A DNA stretch of 49,621 nt from Bacteroidales bacterium. Lineage in GTDB: Bacteria > Bacteroidota > Bacteroidia > Bacteroidales > FEN-979. The first letter of the stretch is position 1. Each line of letters opens with the position of its first letter. Under the pieces are notes generated by a model that made no database searches, was not told the origin of the DNA, and worked only from the letters and a program-made list of their open reading frames with translations. The position numbers and the translations under genes are program-made. Shown in pieces: positions 9,141 to 17,317 of this stretch. The stretch lies in the NCBI GenBank assembly GCA_014860625.1, contig JACZJJ010000106.1, positions 1 to 49,621 of the forward strand. Direction: 5' to 3'.

Positions 9141-9599
9141 TTACTTCTGTTCAGGTGAAGTAGCCGGCTCATCCTTCTTCACAACTGTTCCTTTGATCTG
9201 GAGGATCACCTTGTTTTCATCTGCATTCGTCTGCACGGTAATCGTTTTAATGAACGGTCCGGGTGCTGCAGCATTGTAGGTAGCTGAAATGATAGTAGAT
9301 TTTTTGGGAAGGATCGGTTCATTGGAGTACTTCAGGTTCGTGCAACCGCATGATGCCTTTGCATAACTGATTAAAAGAGGCTCCGTGCCTTGGTTGGTCA
9401 GTGTAAACTCTGCCGTTTTTGGGATTCCCTGATCAATATTGCCAAAATCGTTTACTGTTTTGTCGAAAGCAGCAACAGGGCCCTCTTTTTTCTCTTTCTT
9501 GATCGTGTCGTTTTTATATGTGATCGTTGTTGTTTGAGCCATAACCACAACAGAGGCAACAACAAACATGAGGATGGTAAAAAGTATTTTCTTTTTCAT
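9141..9599 (-). CDS. DUF1573 secreted protein
   Basis: The ATG at 9599 gives a 152-residue product with a clear signal peptide (MKKKILFTILMFVVASVVV, cleavage near MAQ). This is followed by a DUF1573 domain of Ig-like beta-strand type: FGNIDQGIPKTAEFTLTNQG, the conserved SCGCT cysteines and TVQTNADE. DUF1573 proteins are widespread, single-domain exported proteins of Bacteroidota with no settled role. A frame extension to 9644 is less likely because it would place 15 residues before the signal peptide. It is convergent with the radical SAM gene and divergent from the kinase at 9751. Confidence 0.85.
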   Translation of the reverse strand: MKKKILFTILMFVVASVVVMAQTTTITYKNDTIKKEKKEGPVAAFDKTVNDFGNIDQGIPKTAEFTLTNQGTEPLLISYAKASCGCTNLKYSNEPILPKKSTIISATYNAAAPGPFIKTITVQTNADENKVILQIKGTVVKKDEPATSPEQK

Positions 9600-9692
9600 A
9601 AAAGGTTGTTTTTTTATTTGTTTGGCAAATATCCAACGATTCAATTGATATCTGTGTTAACAAAAGGTAAAAGAATGTAAACGAAACGTAAA

Positions 9693-9726
9693 ATTGCTGC
9701 TTTTGTCTGATTTTACGCTATTTTTG
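9693..9726 (+). promoter_or_regulatory. Promoter for the two-component operon
   Basis: The -7 element TATTTTTG is at 9719-9726, and a -33-like ATTG is at 9693-9696 with a 22-base spacer. The -7 element ends 25 bases before the ATG at 9751. It lies downstream of the longer possible start at 9694, so it favours 9751. Confidence 0.5.
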
Positions 9727-9750
9727 AACTCAGCATCTCATTTCAAACAG

Positions 9751-11013
9751 ATGAAGCACAATCAGGTAAGGTTCGTTATCCTGTTCGGAACGGTTGCCAT
9801 CATCGCAATCTTTTCTATCCAGATCTATTGGCTCCTCAAGGCCTGGAACATGAATGAAAAGCAGGTGAACGAATCCATTTCAATTGCACTGAACAGCGTT
9901 GCACACAAGATGTACCTGTATAACGAAACGGTTCCGCCACATGAGAATCCGGTTAACCAACTATCCTCCAACTATTTCGTTGTCAATATCAACAGTGTGG
10001 TCGATGCGAATATCCTGGAATATTACCTGAAGAGTGAATTCTCACGAATTGGTTTGGATGTGGATTACGAATATGCAATCTATGATTGCCACAACGATAA
10101 AATGGTTTATGGAAACTACATTCCATCACAGAGAGGGAATAAAAATTTCTCACCTTCGTCCAACCTTCCCAAATACAGCGAGTATCTTTATTACTTCGGC
10201 ATCCGGTTCCCTTCCATCCAGAACACCGTGGTAAGTTATATGACCATCTGGTTAATCCTTTCCGCTATCCTGCTTGCGTTGATTCTCTTTTTCAGTTACT
10301 CAATCCTGGTGATTTTCAGGCAAAAACGGTTCTCCGAACTGCAAAAAGACTTCATCAATAACATGACGCATGAATTCAAGACCCCAATCTCCTCGATCAA
10401 TATTTCAGCCGACGTCATAACCCAGCCATCAATCACAAGCGATCCAAAGCGTTTGTTTACATATGGAAATATTATAAAGCAGGAGAATGCCAGATTAAAT
10501 ATGCTTGTTGACAAGGTTCTGCAGATTGCCCGCATCGAAAAAACAGGTTTTGAACTGAAAAGGGAAGAGGTCGAACTAAATGCGCTGATCATGCCTGTGA
10601 TTGAGAATTGTCGTACCAATTCCGGAGAGGAGTTTTCGGTAAAAGCAAATCTGGATCCCGATGTAGGGATGGTGTTTGCCGATTTGGTGCACCTGACAAA
10701 TATCATTTACAATCTGTTGGATAATGCTTCAAAATATGCAGGTATGAATCCTGAAATTGTTGTTGAAACGTTGCAGGATAATAAGAACATCATACTGAAG
10801 ATCAGTGATAATGGTCCTGGTATTCCACATTCGTTCCAGAAGAAGGTATTCCGGAAGTTTTTCCGGATTCCAACCGGTAATGTGCACGATGTAAAGGGAT
10901 TCGGCCTTGGCTTGTACTATGTCAGGAATACATGCAAAGCGCATGGCTGGAAAATTTCGCTCAGGAGTGAGCCAGGTGCTGGTTGCACGTTTATTATAAC
11001 CATACCCAAATGA
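9751..11013 (+). CDS. Membrane sensor histidine kinase
   Basis: The 420-residue protein has a first membrane helix at ~8-30 (FVILFGTVAIIAIFSIQIYW), a periplasmic sensor region to ~155 and a second helix at ~160-185 (IWLILSAILLALILFF). The HisKA domain carries phospho-acceptor H207 in NNMTHEFKTP. The HATPase domain has an N box (NLLDNASKYA), a G1 box (SDNGPGIP) and a G2 box (GFGLGLYY). The build matches Bacteroidota RprX-like kinases. It overlaps the response regulator by ATGA, so they form one operon and a pair. Its position inside the pigment locus suggests, but does not prove, control of the neighbouring genes. The signal is unknown. Confidence 0.9.
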   Translation: MKHNQVRFVILFGTVAIIAIFSIQIYWLLKAWNMNEKQVNESISIALNSVAHKMYLYNETVPPHENPVNQLSSNYFVVNINSVVDANILEYYLKSEFSRIGLDVDYEYAIYDCHNDKMVYGNYIPSQRGNKNFSPSSNLPKYSEYLYYFGIRFPSIQNTVVSYMTIWLILSAILLALILFFSYSILVIFRQKRFSELQKDFINNMTHEFKTPISSINISADVITQPSITSDPKRLFTYGNIIKQENARLNMLVDKVLQIARIEKTGFELKREEVELNALIMPVIENCRTNSGEEFSVKANLDPDVGMVFADLVHLTNIIYNLLDNASKYAGMNPEIVVETLQDNKNIILKISDNGPGIPHSFQKKVFRKFFRIPTGNVHDVKGFGLGLYYVRNTCKAHGWKISLRSEPGAGCTFIITIPK

Positions 11014-11702
11014 AAGTAAAGCCAAAAATACTGTATGTGGAAGATGATATAACCCTCTCTTTCGTGACAAGGGATAATCTTGCCATGAAGGGGTATAACA
11101 TAGATGCTATCGATAACGGGAAGGATGCCCTGGATTGGTTTAAGAAGAACCGGTATGACCTGTGTATCCTTGATATCATGCTCCCCCAAATGGATGGCTT
11201 TACACTGGCCGAGAAGATTCGTGAACAGGATCTTCAAGTGCCAATCATCTTTGTCACTGCACGTTCAGCCAAAGAAGATAAGATCCACGGACTTACGCTG
11301 GGAGGGGACGATTACATTACAAAACCGTTCAGTATTGAAGAGTTGGTCCTGAAGATTGAGGTGTTTCTGAAACGGAGGGCGATTCAGTTACCTTATGATA
11401 ATACTTCGTATAAGGAGGTCAACAAGCGGGTAGGATGGGACCCTGTAAATCTTATTCTAACAGTTGATAATCATAAACATACACTGACACACAAGGAGGC
11501 CGACCTGTTCTCTTTTCTTTATAAAAACCGTGAGAAAGTAGTGAAACGCCAAGATCTTCTCATCGAGCTTTGGGGGCACGACCATTTCTTCTCGAGCCGT
11601 AGTCTTGATGTATTTGTTTCCAGGCTTCGAAAGCATCTGGGGGATTGTGGGGTGATCCTGGAGAATGTTTACAATGTAGGATACAGGCTAAAGGTCTCCT
11701 GA
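11010..11702 (+). CDS. OmpR/PhoB-type response regulator
   Basis: The ATG at 11010 overlaps the kinase stop. The receiver domain (~1-120) has the acidic pair VEDD, phospho-acceptor D55 in CILDIMLP, T/S near VTARS and K near ITKPF. The C-terminal winged-helix DNA-binding domain (~140-230) has LTHKEADLFSFL and the recognition region SSRSLDVFVSRLRKHL. It is the cognate partner of the kinase just upstream and would act as a transcription factor. The stop lies 6 bases from the convergent end of the 30 kb biosynthetic gene run. Confidence 0.92.
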   Translation: MKVKPKILYVEDDITLSFVTRDNLAMKGYNIDAIDNGKDALDWFKKNRYDLCILDIMLPQMDGFTLAEKIREQDLQVPIIFVTARSAKEDKIHGLTLGGDDYITKPFSIEELVLKIEVFLKRRAIQLPYDNTSYKEVNKRVGWDPVNLILTVDNHKHTLTHKEADLFSFLYKNREKVVKRQDLLIELWGHDHFFSSRSLDVFVSRLRKHLGDCGVILENVYNVGYRLKVS

Positions 11703-11708
11703 GAGACC

Positions 11709-12611
11709 CTATTTAAGGGCTTCATCCATCGAAAGGAACTGATACGTTCCCTCAATAAATTTAGCGTTTTTCTTAAGACTTTTACCCGGCCCGCATTCAA
11801 TAAAACGTGTCATACCCAAACTTAGCATCTTCTCTTGAGTCGCATGCCAGTTGAAATGTTTGTAGAGGTTTTCCACGAGTTCAGTTTTTATATCTTCCCG
11901 TGTGTGAAGTGTCTCCTGGTTCAGAACTGAAACCAGAGGAATTTTAAGTGAATGGATGTCAAGAGTGTAGACGAATTTTGCAAACTGCAACGCAGGGGAC
12001 TTCAGCAGGTGCGAATGGTAGGGGACTGTCACATTCAGCATCCGGGCGTGAAATGCTCCCTCTTCTCTGGCAAGTTCAATGGCTCTCTCAAGATCCTGCT
12101 GGTTTCCGGAGAGTACGAAAGAATAAATGCTGTTTTGGTTAACAATCTCAACATCGGGGAGGGACTTCAGAATATTCTTGATGTCGTCTTTTTTTAAGCC
12201 AACAATTCCTGCCATCCCAAAACGGCCGGTCATGGTGGTGTAAGAGATCTCCTGAAATGCATTTCGGATCAGCAGGAGTCCGTTCTCGAATGAAATGGCT
12301 CCTCCCTGTACCAATGCGGCATATATGCCCATGCTGTAACCGCAAAGATAGTTCGGCAGTATTCCCCTCTGCTGGAGGATGTTGGAAATGGAACAGCCAT
12401 AGATAAACGCCAGATATTGTGTTCGTAACTCATGATCAAGGAATGTCTGATTCTCCGGATGAAAAAAAGAAAGATCACTGTCAACAATTTCCGAAGCCAA
12501 GGTCAACTGCTGATAAAAATAGTCCGAAAAACCCTTCGCCAGGAAGGATTTATCTTCATGATAATCCCTTACAAATGCAGGGAAAACAAATACAGTCGTT
12601 GAGTCAGACAA
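11709..12611 (-). CDS. FabD-like acyl carrier protein S-acyltransferase (divergent)
   Basis: The 300-residue protein is related to malonyl-CoA:ACP transacylase. It keeps the nucleophile elbow G-Y-S93-M-G, an Arg in LLLIRNAF near the malonate-binding Arg position, and the catalytic His region VPYHSHLL. Two points are unusual: the N-terminal GQGSQ oxyanion loop of FabD is replaced by AFVRDY, and the elbow is GYSMG instead of GHSLG. It should load ACPs of this locus with malonyl or another acyl unit. The start is TTG at 12611, since no suitable ATG exists and the family N-terminus begins here. It is the last gene of the minus-strand run, 12 bases after the ACP gene. Confidence 0.82.
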   Translation of the reverse strand: MSDSTTVFVFPAFVRDYHEDKSFLAKGFSDYFYQQLTLASEIVDSDLSFFHPENQTFLDHELRTQYLAFIYGCSISNILQQRGILPNYLCGYSMGIYAALVQGGAISFENGLLLIRNAFQEISYTTMTGRFGMAGIVGLKKDDIKNILKSLPDVEIVNQNSIYSFVLSGNQQDLERAIELAREEGAFHARMLNVTVPYHSHLLKSPALQFAKFVYTLDIHSLKIPLVSVLNQETLHTREDIKTELVENLYKHFNWHATQEKMLSLGMTRFIECGPGKSLKKNAKFIEGTYQFLSMDEALK

Positions 12612-12623
12612 GAAAAGGATGTT

Positions 12624-12929
12624 TTAAGCCAATTCAAGAATTCGATCTTCATGCTCAATGATAAGCATTTGCATGTCAATCAATTCTCCGATTGTTTGAA
12701 CAGGGTTTTTTACCGCATACTTGCCGATCGTCTTCAATTCAATTTCAAGAGAATATTTCTTTTTGAAGACCTCAATGAGTTCAAGGAACATCAGTGAATC
12801 TCCATCCAGATCTTTGATGATATTTGTTTGATCGGAAATCTCCGAAACATCAACCTCACACTCATCCGCAAAGAAGTCATAGACAACCTCTTTAACTTCA
12901 TTCCGTGTATTTTCTGTAATCTGAGCCAT
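12624..12929 (-). CDS. Acyl carrier protein 1
   Basis: The product has about 101 residues and is acidic and helical. The phosphopantetheine attachment site is S45 in DLDGDSLMFLEL. The ATG at 12929 (MAQITEN) is preferred over a start seven codons earlier because a TATTTTTG promoter element lies 29 bases upstream. It stands between a KS gene and the acyltransferase gene, forming an ACP-KS-acyltransferase set. Confidence 0.9.
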   Translation of the reverse strand: MAQITENTRNEVKEVVYDFFADECEVDVSEISDQTNIIKDLDGDSLMFLELIEVFKKKYSLEIELKTIGKYAVKNPVQTIGELIDMQMLIIEHEDRILELA

Positions 12930-12957
12930 ACACTTAATTTTTTCTGTCAATCAGATG

Positions 12958-12965
12958 CAAAAATA
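12958..12965 (-). promoter_or_regulatory. -7 element for the ACP 1 gene
   Basis: TATTTTTG on the minus strand ends 29 bases before the ATG at 12929. It lies in the 66-base gap after the KS stop codon, so ACP 1 and the acyltransferase may have their own promoter. Confidence 0.5.
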
Positions 12966-12995
12966 CTTTTTTTTCCGAAGGAAAATTTATCCCGG

Positions 12996-14210
12996 TTAAT
13001 ACTTTCTGAAAACTAACGTAGCATTGTGTCCGCCAAATCCGAATGAATTCGATAATGCGATGTTAACTTTCTGGTTTCTTGAGACGTGTGGGACGAAATC
13101 AAGGTCCAGATCAGGGTCGGGATGAAATAGATTTATGGTGGGTGTGATGATATCATGGTAAACTGAAAGGGAGGTAACAATTCCTTCGATGGTGCCTGCT
13201 GCTCCGATGGTATGTCCCAGCATTGATTTGGTGGAGGAGACAGCTATCTGCGAGGCACGATCTCCAAATACACGTTTGATCGCCAGGGTCTCATACCTGT
13301 CGTTTAGCTCAGTGGAAGTGCCGTGTGCGTTGATGTAATCAACCTCCTCCATGGCAACCCCGCTTGACTTTAGGGCTTTGTTTATCGTAAATGCCATCCC
13401 TTCTCCGTCTTTCATAGGGGCCATGATGTTGTATCCTTCACTGCTGAGCCCGTACCCGGCAAGTTCAGAATAGATGGTTGCGCCTCTCCTGAGAGCACTC
13501 TCTTCCGATTCGAGGATGATGACACCAGCTCCTTCACCTATGACGAACCCATCCCGATCGGCGGCAAAAGGCTTGCTTGCCTTTTCAGGAGGGTCATTTT
13601 GTACCGATAACGCATAAAGGGCATTAAATCCTTCAATCTCCTCTTTATTGATGATGCTGTCGGCGCCACCCACTATCACAACGTCGGCCTGGTCGTTACG
13701 GATCATGTCGTATCCTCCTGCCAATGCATAGGCTGAAGAGGCACATGCCGTATTGATCGCGTAATTGGGCCCCATAAGCTGGTAATCAAGTGAAACCCAG
13801 GCCGACATGGCATTTGACATACTTTTAAAGACGGTGTTTTGAGGCGTGGTATCGATCTCCACGCTTGAGTTGCCTGTATTTACCACACCCATGATCACCG
13901 AACAGCGGGTTTTATCCATTTGCCCGAAATCGATTCCGGCATGTCTGACCGCATCTTTTGCAGCAACGATGCACATTTTTGTGACCCGGGTCATCTGACC
14001 GGCAGCCCGTTTTTTGATATAAAGCTTGTAATGTTCCGAGAATTCGGCCGGTATTTCACCGGCAATCCGCGTCTGGTTTTCTGAAGCATCAAACAGGGTG
14101 ATATAATTTACTCCGCTGCGACCTGCAACAAGGCCACGCCAGGTTGTTTCAAGATCCAATCCCAGGGAAGAGACGATCCCCATACCTGTAACAACAACTT
14201 TTCCCGACAT
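12996..14210 (-). CDS. Beta-ketoacyl-ACP synthase, FabF type (KS 1)
   Basis: The 404-residue protein has the full KAS II triad: C156 in NTACASSAY, His in INAHGTSTELND and His in STKSMLGHTIGAAG, with GFGGHNATLVF at the C-terminus. It is expected to condense malonyl-ACP with an acyl chain. The Cys is intact, so it is not a decarboxylating KS of the Cys-to-Ser or Cys-to-Gln kind. It is grouped with ACP 1, an acyltransferase, a hydroxyacyl-CoA dehydrogenase, two crotonases and a KAS III homologue. Confidence 0.93.
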   Translation of the reverse strand: MSGKVVVTGMGIVSSLGLDLETTWRGLVAGRSGVNYITLFDASENQTRIAGEIPAEFSEHYKLYIKKRAAGQMTRVTKMCIVAAKDAVRHAGIDFGQMDKTRCSVIMGVVNTGNSSVEIDTTPQNTVFKSMSNAMSAWVSLDYQLMGPNYAINTACASSAYALAGGYDMIRNDQADVVIVGGADSIINKEEIEGFNALYALSVQNDPPEKASKPFAADRDGFVIGEGAGVIILESEESALRRGATIYSELAGYGLSSEGYNIMAPMKDGEGMAFTINKALKSSGVAMEEVDYINAHGTSTELNDRYETLAIKRVFGDRASQIAVSSTKSMLGHTIGAAGTIEGIVTSLSVYHDIITPTINLFHPDPDLDLDFVPHVSRNQKVNIALSNSFGFGGHNATLVFRKY

Positions 14211-14216
14211 CGATTC

Positions 14217-14591
14217 CTATTTTTCCAGCGTTTTTGCCCAATTGCAGATCACCGTTGCATCAGCCTCCGTTGGAACCGCTTCAGGATTGTTTTTTCGGTA
14301 CTTCGACGGGGGCATCTTCCCTTTGCTGATTTCATCACACATATCCTGAGCTTTAGCTGTCTGTTTATCAGAAGAATAGTTCTCCCAGTTATCAAAATTC
14401 AGTTTTGATTTAGCCATGGCGTTTCCGTCATTTGCATGGCAATCGTAACAGGATTTCTGTACAATAGTCCAAACAGAATCAGTAATTCCTTTTGGAGGAT
14501 CTGTGGAAGGGTGGTTTGCCGGAATAACAAACGCTGCACAGAGGATCAGTGCACCAGCAAGCGAAGAGATAACAATTCCAGTTTTTTTCAT
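14217..14591 (-). CDS. Exported heme-binding (c-type cytochrome-like) protein
   Basis: The 124-residue product has an N-terminal signal or anchor helix (TGIVISSLAGALILCAAFVI). A single CxxCH heme motif, C48-Y-D-C51-H52, sits in QKSCYDCHANDG. The rest (KGKMPPSKYRKNNPEA, ICNWAKTLE) fits the small Haem_bd type domain with a Met or Lys axial candidate. It should sit in the periplasm or on the membrane and carry electrons or sense redox state. It lies 6 bases from KS 1 in the middle of biosynthetic genes, where a heme protein is not expected. A frame extension to 14633 would only add residues before the signal helix. Confidence 0.82.
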   Translation of the reverse strand: MKKTGIVISSLAGALILCAAFVIPANHPSTDPPKGITDSVWTIVQKSCYDCHANDGNAMAKSKLNFDNWENYSSDKQTAKAQDMCDEISKGKMPPSKYRKNNPEAVPTEADATVICNWAKTLEK

Positions 14592-14655
14592 AATGAATGG
14601 GTTTATATGGCAAAGATCGGAAAGAAATTGCAATCAAACCAGGCAGTTTCCATAA

Positions 14656-15723
14656 TTATTCAAACGGGCCTTTCTCGATTCCCAGATATTCCCTGATCGC
14701 CTGGTTCATCTCACCGGTTGTGCATCCCGACAGCATGGTAAACCGTTTCGCCGCACTCAGATAAGTAAATCGCAGAAATTGAATGATCTCACCAGCCGTC
14801 TCTTCAGGTAAGGGGTCAACTGCGTGCGGAGTGATTTGCTGACTCTCCTGATAACGGTAAAATCCGGCTCCTGATTTTCTGCCAAGGTTCCCTTCATCAA
14901 CCATTCCCTGGAGTCTTTTCAGGAGCCCTGAATAGGTATCTTTTTGAGGATAGCATGATACGTAATTTTTGACGGAATTGAGCATTGTATCAATCCCGAT
15001 ATGATCCATAAAGTCAAAGAGACCGAGTGGAAAAAGGCCCTCTTTTACGAGTAAGTCCAGCTGCTCTACGGTTGCTTTCCCCTGTTCAGCAATCTTGTAA
15101 GCTTCATTCTGAATATCAAAATATATTTTATTTAATATAAAGCTATTAGACTCATTAAGTTCAAGTATAAATTTACCTGAATTATGCAAAAACTCAACCA
15201 CATTTGCACGAACATCCGATGCTGTCGAGCATGTTGTAACCAACTCAACACTCTCCTTTAAAGGAACTGGGTAGAAGTAATGCATCCCGATAATCCGGTC
15301 ATCTCTTTTTGTCCCGGTAAAAAGATTTGACGGGTTGATGGAGGAGGAATTTGATGCCAGGATGCCGGAGGGTTTAACGATGTCGTTGAGCGCTGTAAAA
15401 AGGGTTTGTTTGATCGGCAATTCTTCAGGGATAGCCTCGATCACCAAATCACAATCTGCCGTGACATTAAGGTCGTTGGTGATGATCGTTTGCCTGAGAA
15501 TTTGGTCATGCTGCTCCTGGCTCATGATTCCCGTTTTGAGCGCCCGACGGATTTTTTTTTCAAAATTGTGCTGAAGTCGGGGGATATCAGCATTTTCACT
15601 TCCAATCCATCGCAGTGAATAGGAGCTGTCTGCCAGGGAGTAAAAGATACTTGTCCCCATTTGGCCTTCACCGATAACACCCACTGTCTGGATGCTGGAT
15701 GCTGATTCCTCAGGTTTACTCAT
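14656..15723 (-). CDS. 3-hydroxyacyl-CoA dehydrogenase (HBDH type)
   Basis: The 355-residue protein has an NAD-binding Rossmann motif G18-E-G20-Q-M-G23 and VIEAIPEEL. Next come NSSSINPSNL, the catalytic His in IIGMHYFYPVPL, and a C-terminal helical domain with FDFMDHIGIDTM and GRKSGAGFYRY. It should interconvert 3-oxoacyl and 3-hydroxyacyl thioesters with NAD(P)H. In this context it may act as an alternative ketoreductase to FabG. The N-terminal residues ASSIQT are encoded by a short GGATGCT repeat. A second array lies between this start and the radical SAM gene upstream. Confidence 0.9.
   Translation of the reverse strand: MSKPEESASSIQTVGVIGEGQMGTSIFYSLADSSYSLRWIGSENADIPRLQHNFEKKIRRALKTGIMSQEQHDQILRQTIITNDLNVTADCDLVIEAIPEELPIKQTLFTALNDIVKPSGILASNSSSINPSNLFTGTKRDDRIIGMHYFYPVPLKESVELVTTCSTASDVRANVVEFLHNSGKFILELNESNSFILNKIYFDIQNEAYKIAEQGKATVEQLDLLVKEGLFPLGLFDFMDHIGIDTMLNSVKNYVSCYPQKDTYSGLLKRLQGMVDEGNLGRKSGAGFYRYQESQQITPHAVDPLPEETAGEIIQFLRFTYLSAAKRFTMLSGCTTGEMNQAIREYLGIEKGPFE
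15690..15703. repeat. Two 7-base units (GGATGCT) in the dehydrogenase N-terminus
   Basis: GGATGCT is repeated twice exactly, followed by the degenerate GATTCCT. The word is the reverse complement of a GCATCC core shared with arrays at 18409, 25122 and 27467. Confidence 0.6.
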
Positions 15724-15725
15724 TA

Positions 15726-15757
15726 TTTCCTACTTTCCTACTTTCCTACTTTCCTAC
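15726..15757. repeat. 8-base tandem repeat (TTTCCTAC) at a gene junction
   Basis: Four exact units fill the gap before the dehydrogenase start codon and run into the 3' end of the radical SAM gene, encoding its final VGRKVGK and stop codon. The same word family recurs at 18472-18511. Confidence 0.85.
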
Positions 15758-17312
15758 CTACTTCCCACGCCCCCTGATCCTGTTCCATGATCATTTTCCG
15801 GTAGTCTGCCATATTCCGTTGATGTTCAACAATATGTCTGTTATAACCTAGCATGGTAAGCAAAAACCCCATCCCTTTATCAATAGCGATCTGATTCGAT
15901 TGGATCAGCCGGATGATAAAAAAGAACAGTTTCCGCTTTTTCTTGTCCGTGGTGAATAAAAATTCTTTAATGGTGATCCATGTAAGACGGGCTTTCATCA
16001 GGGATGATATCTCACCGCCCTGTCGTGTGAATGTTCCCCTGGTGAATAGATTTTGTGCCTTTTTAAGCACAGTATCCATGGAATAGAGCCGCTTGATCGT
16101 CTCCATATACTTGTCAAACATGTCAATCTGCGACATTTTCATGTAGTGGATGGTAGGAAAATGGCCTACACCCAATTCGGGGTTGCAATTCATCAGACGC
16201 CCTTCCAACTGGTACCGCTTATAAATTTCCGATCCTGGCGGAGCGTTCAGCAGGTGAAGGTTGACATTCGGAAGGTTATGTTTCAGCGTGAAGTCATAGA
16301 TCCTTTCGAACTCCTCCAGGGTATCGTTGTCGAACCCCACAACGAAGCTGGCATTGATGTGGATTCCGTGGCTGTGGATCTTTTGAATGGCCTCTTCATA
16401 GATGGTTCCACGCCGGTTATGATGTTTGTTGGAAGCTTCCAGGCTATCGGGATTGAGCGATTCAAACCCGATCAGGATGTTAAAACACCCGGCATCGGCC
16501 ATAGCTTTCAGCAATTCATCATCTTTAGCCACATCAATACTGCACATGCAGCCCCAGGATATCTTCAATGGCTTGATCGCTTCCATCAGATCCTTTGCAT
16601 ATCGTTTATTGATGGTAAGGTTGTCGTCAACAAAGAAGAAATATCTGGAAGGTGCCACCTTGATCTCTTCTACAACATCGGAGATCTCCCGGTATCTCAT
16701 CTTTTGACCGAAGTTTTTGGTAACCAGGCAGAAATCGCAGTTAAACGGACAGCCCCTGGAGACCTGGATCGCTACCTGGAAGATCCGTTTCATGTTGACA
16801 AGGTCCCATCTGGGCGGTTTCTGGGTTTTGTAATCCACGTATGAATTCGTTTCATAAACCCGCTGCAGCTTCCCTTGTTCGAAATCCTGCAGCAACGCCT
16901 CCCATTTCTCTTCTGCTTCACCTACCACAACCGCATCCCCATGTTCCAGTGCTTTCTCTGCCTGGAATGATGCGTATGGCCCTCCATATACCACTGTTGC
17001 TCCCAATTCCCTGAAATGGTCACCGAGTTCAAATGCCCTGTTGGCAGTTGCTGCGAGCGTGGTAATCCCCACGATATCGGGTTTGATATGGGAGGGAATC
17101 TCCTCAATCTCTTCGTCGTAGATATGGATATCATAGTGATCAGGAGTAAGTGCAGCTATAGTAGGGAGAGCAAGTGGTACCATAAACCGCTTTTTCCCGA
17201 ACATTTTAGCCAGTTCAGAATGGGCAGGGTAGTTGATGTACCTCTGTCGGGGGCTTAGGAGGAATAGGGTATAGCGTTTCAACGTTGTCATTCTTAATTC
17301 GTCATTCTTCAT
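15738..17312 (-). CDS. B12-binding domain radical SAM protein (copy 3)
   Basis: The 524-residue protein has an N-terminal cobalamin-binding-like domain (PLALPTIAALTPDHYDIHIYDE, VGITTLAAT, YGGPYASF). The radical SAM core carries C188-P-F-N-C192-D-F-C195, then FFFVDDNLTINKRYAKDL and ILIGFESLNPDSLEAS. The C-terminal extension (~400-524) resembles those of BchE/HpnP-type methylases. Of the four radical SAM proteins here it is the one embedded in the CoA-style gene set. Its start ATG overlaps the stop of the KAS III gene (ATGA at 17309-17312), but those bases lie in a repeat array. The original start may be the ATG at 17291 (MTTLKRYTL). Confidence 0.87.
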   Translation of the reverse strand: MKNDELRMTTLKRYTLFLLSPRQRYINYPAHSELAKMFGKKRFMVPLALPTIAALTPDHYDIHIYDEEIEEIPSHIKPDIVGITTLAATANRAFELGDHFRELGATVVYGGPYASFQAEKALEHGDAVVVGEAEEKWEALLQDFEQGKLQRVYETNSYVDYKTQKPPRWDLVNMKRIFQVAIQVSRGCPFNCDFCLVTKNFGQKMRYREISDVVEEIKVAPSRYFFFVDDNLTINKRYAKDLMEAIKPLKISWGCMCSIDVAKDDELLKAMADAGCFNILIGFESLNPDSLEASNKHHNRRGTIYEEAIQKIHSHGIHINASFVVGFDNDTLEEFERIYDFTLKHNLPNVNLHLLNAPPGSEIYKRYQLEGRLMNCNPELGVGHFPTIHYMKMSQIDMFDKYMETIKRLYSMDTVLKKAQNLFTRGTFTRQGGEISSLMKARLTWITIKEFLFTTDKKKRKLFFFIIRLIQSNQIAIDKGMGFLLTMLGYNRHIVEHQRNMADYRKMIMEQDQGAWEVGRKVGK

Positions 17313-17317
17313 TCGTA
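17290..17317. repeat. 7-base tandem repeat (ATTCGTA/ATTCTTC) across a stop/start junction
   Basis: The units are ATTCTTA, ATTCGTC, ATTCTTC and ATTCGTA. The array carries the last codons of the KAS III gene (NYE, stop) and the first codons of the radical SAM gene (MKNDELRM). The same alternating words occur at 39213-39247. Confidence 0.8.
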
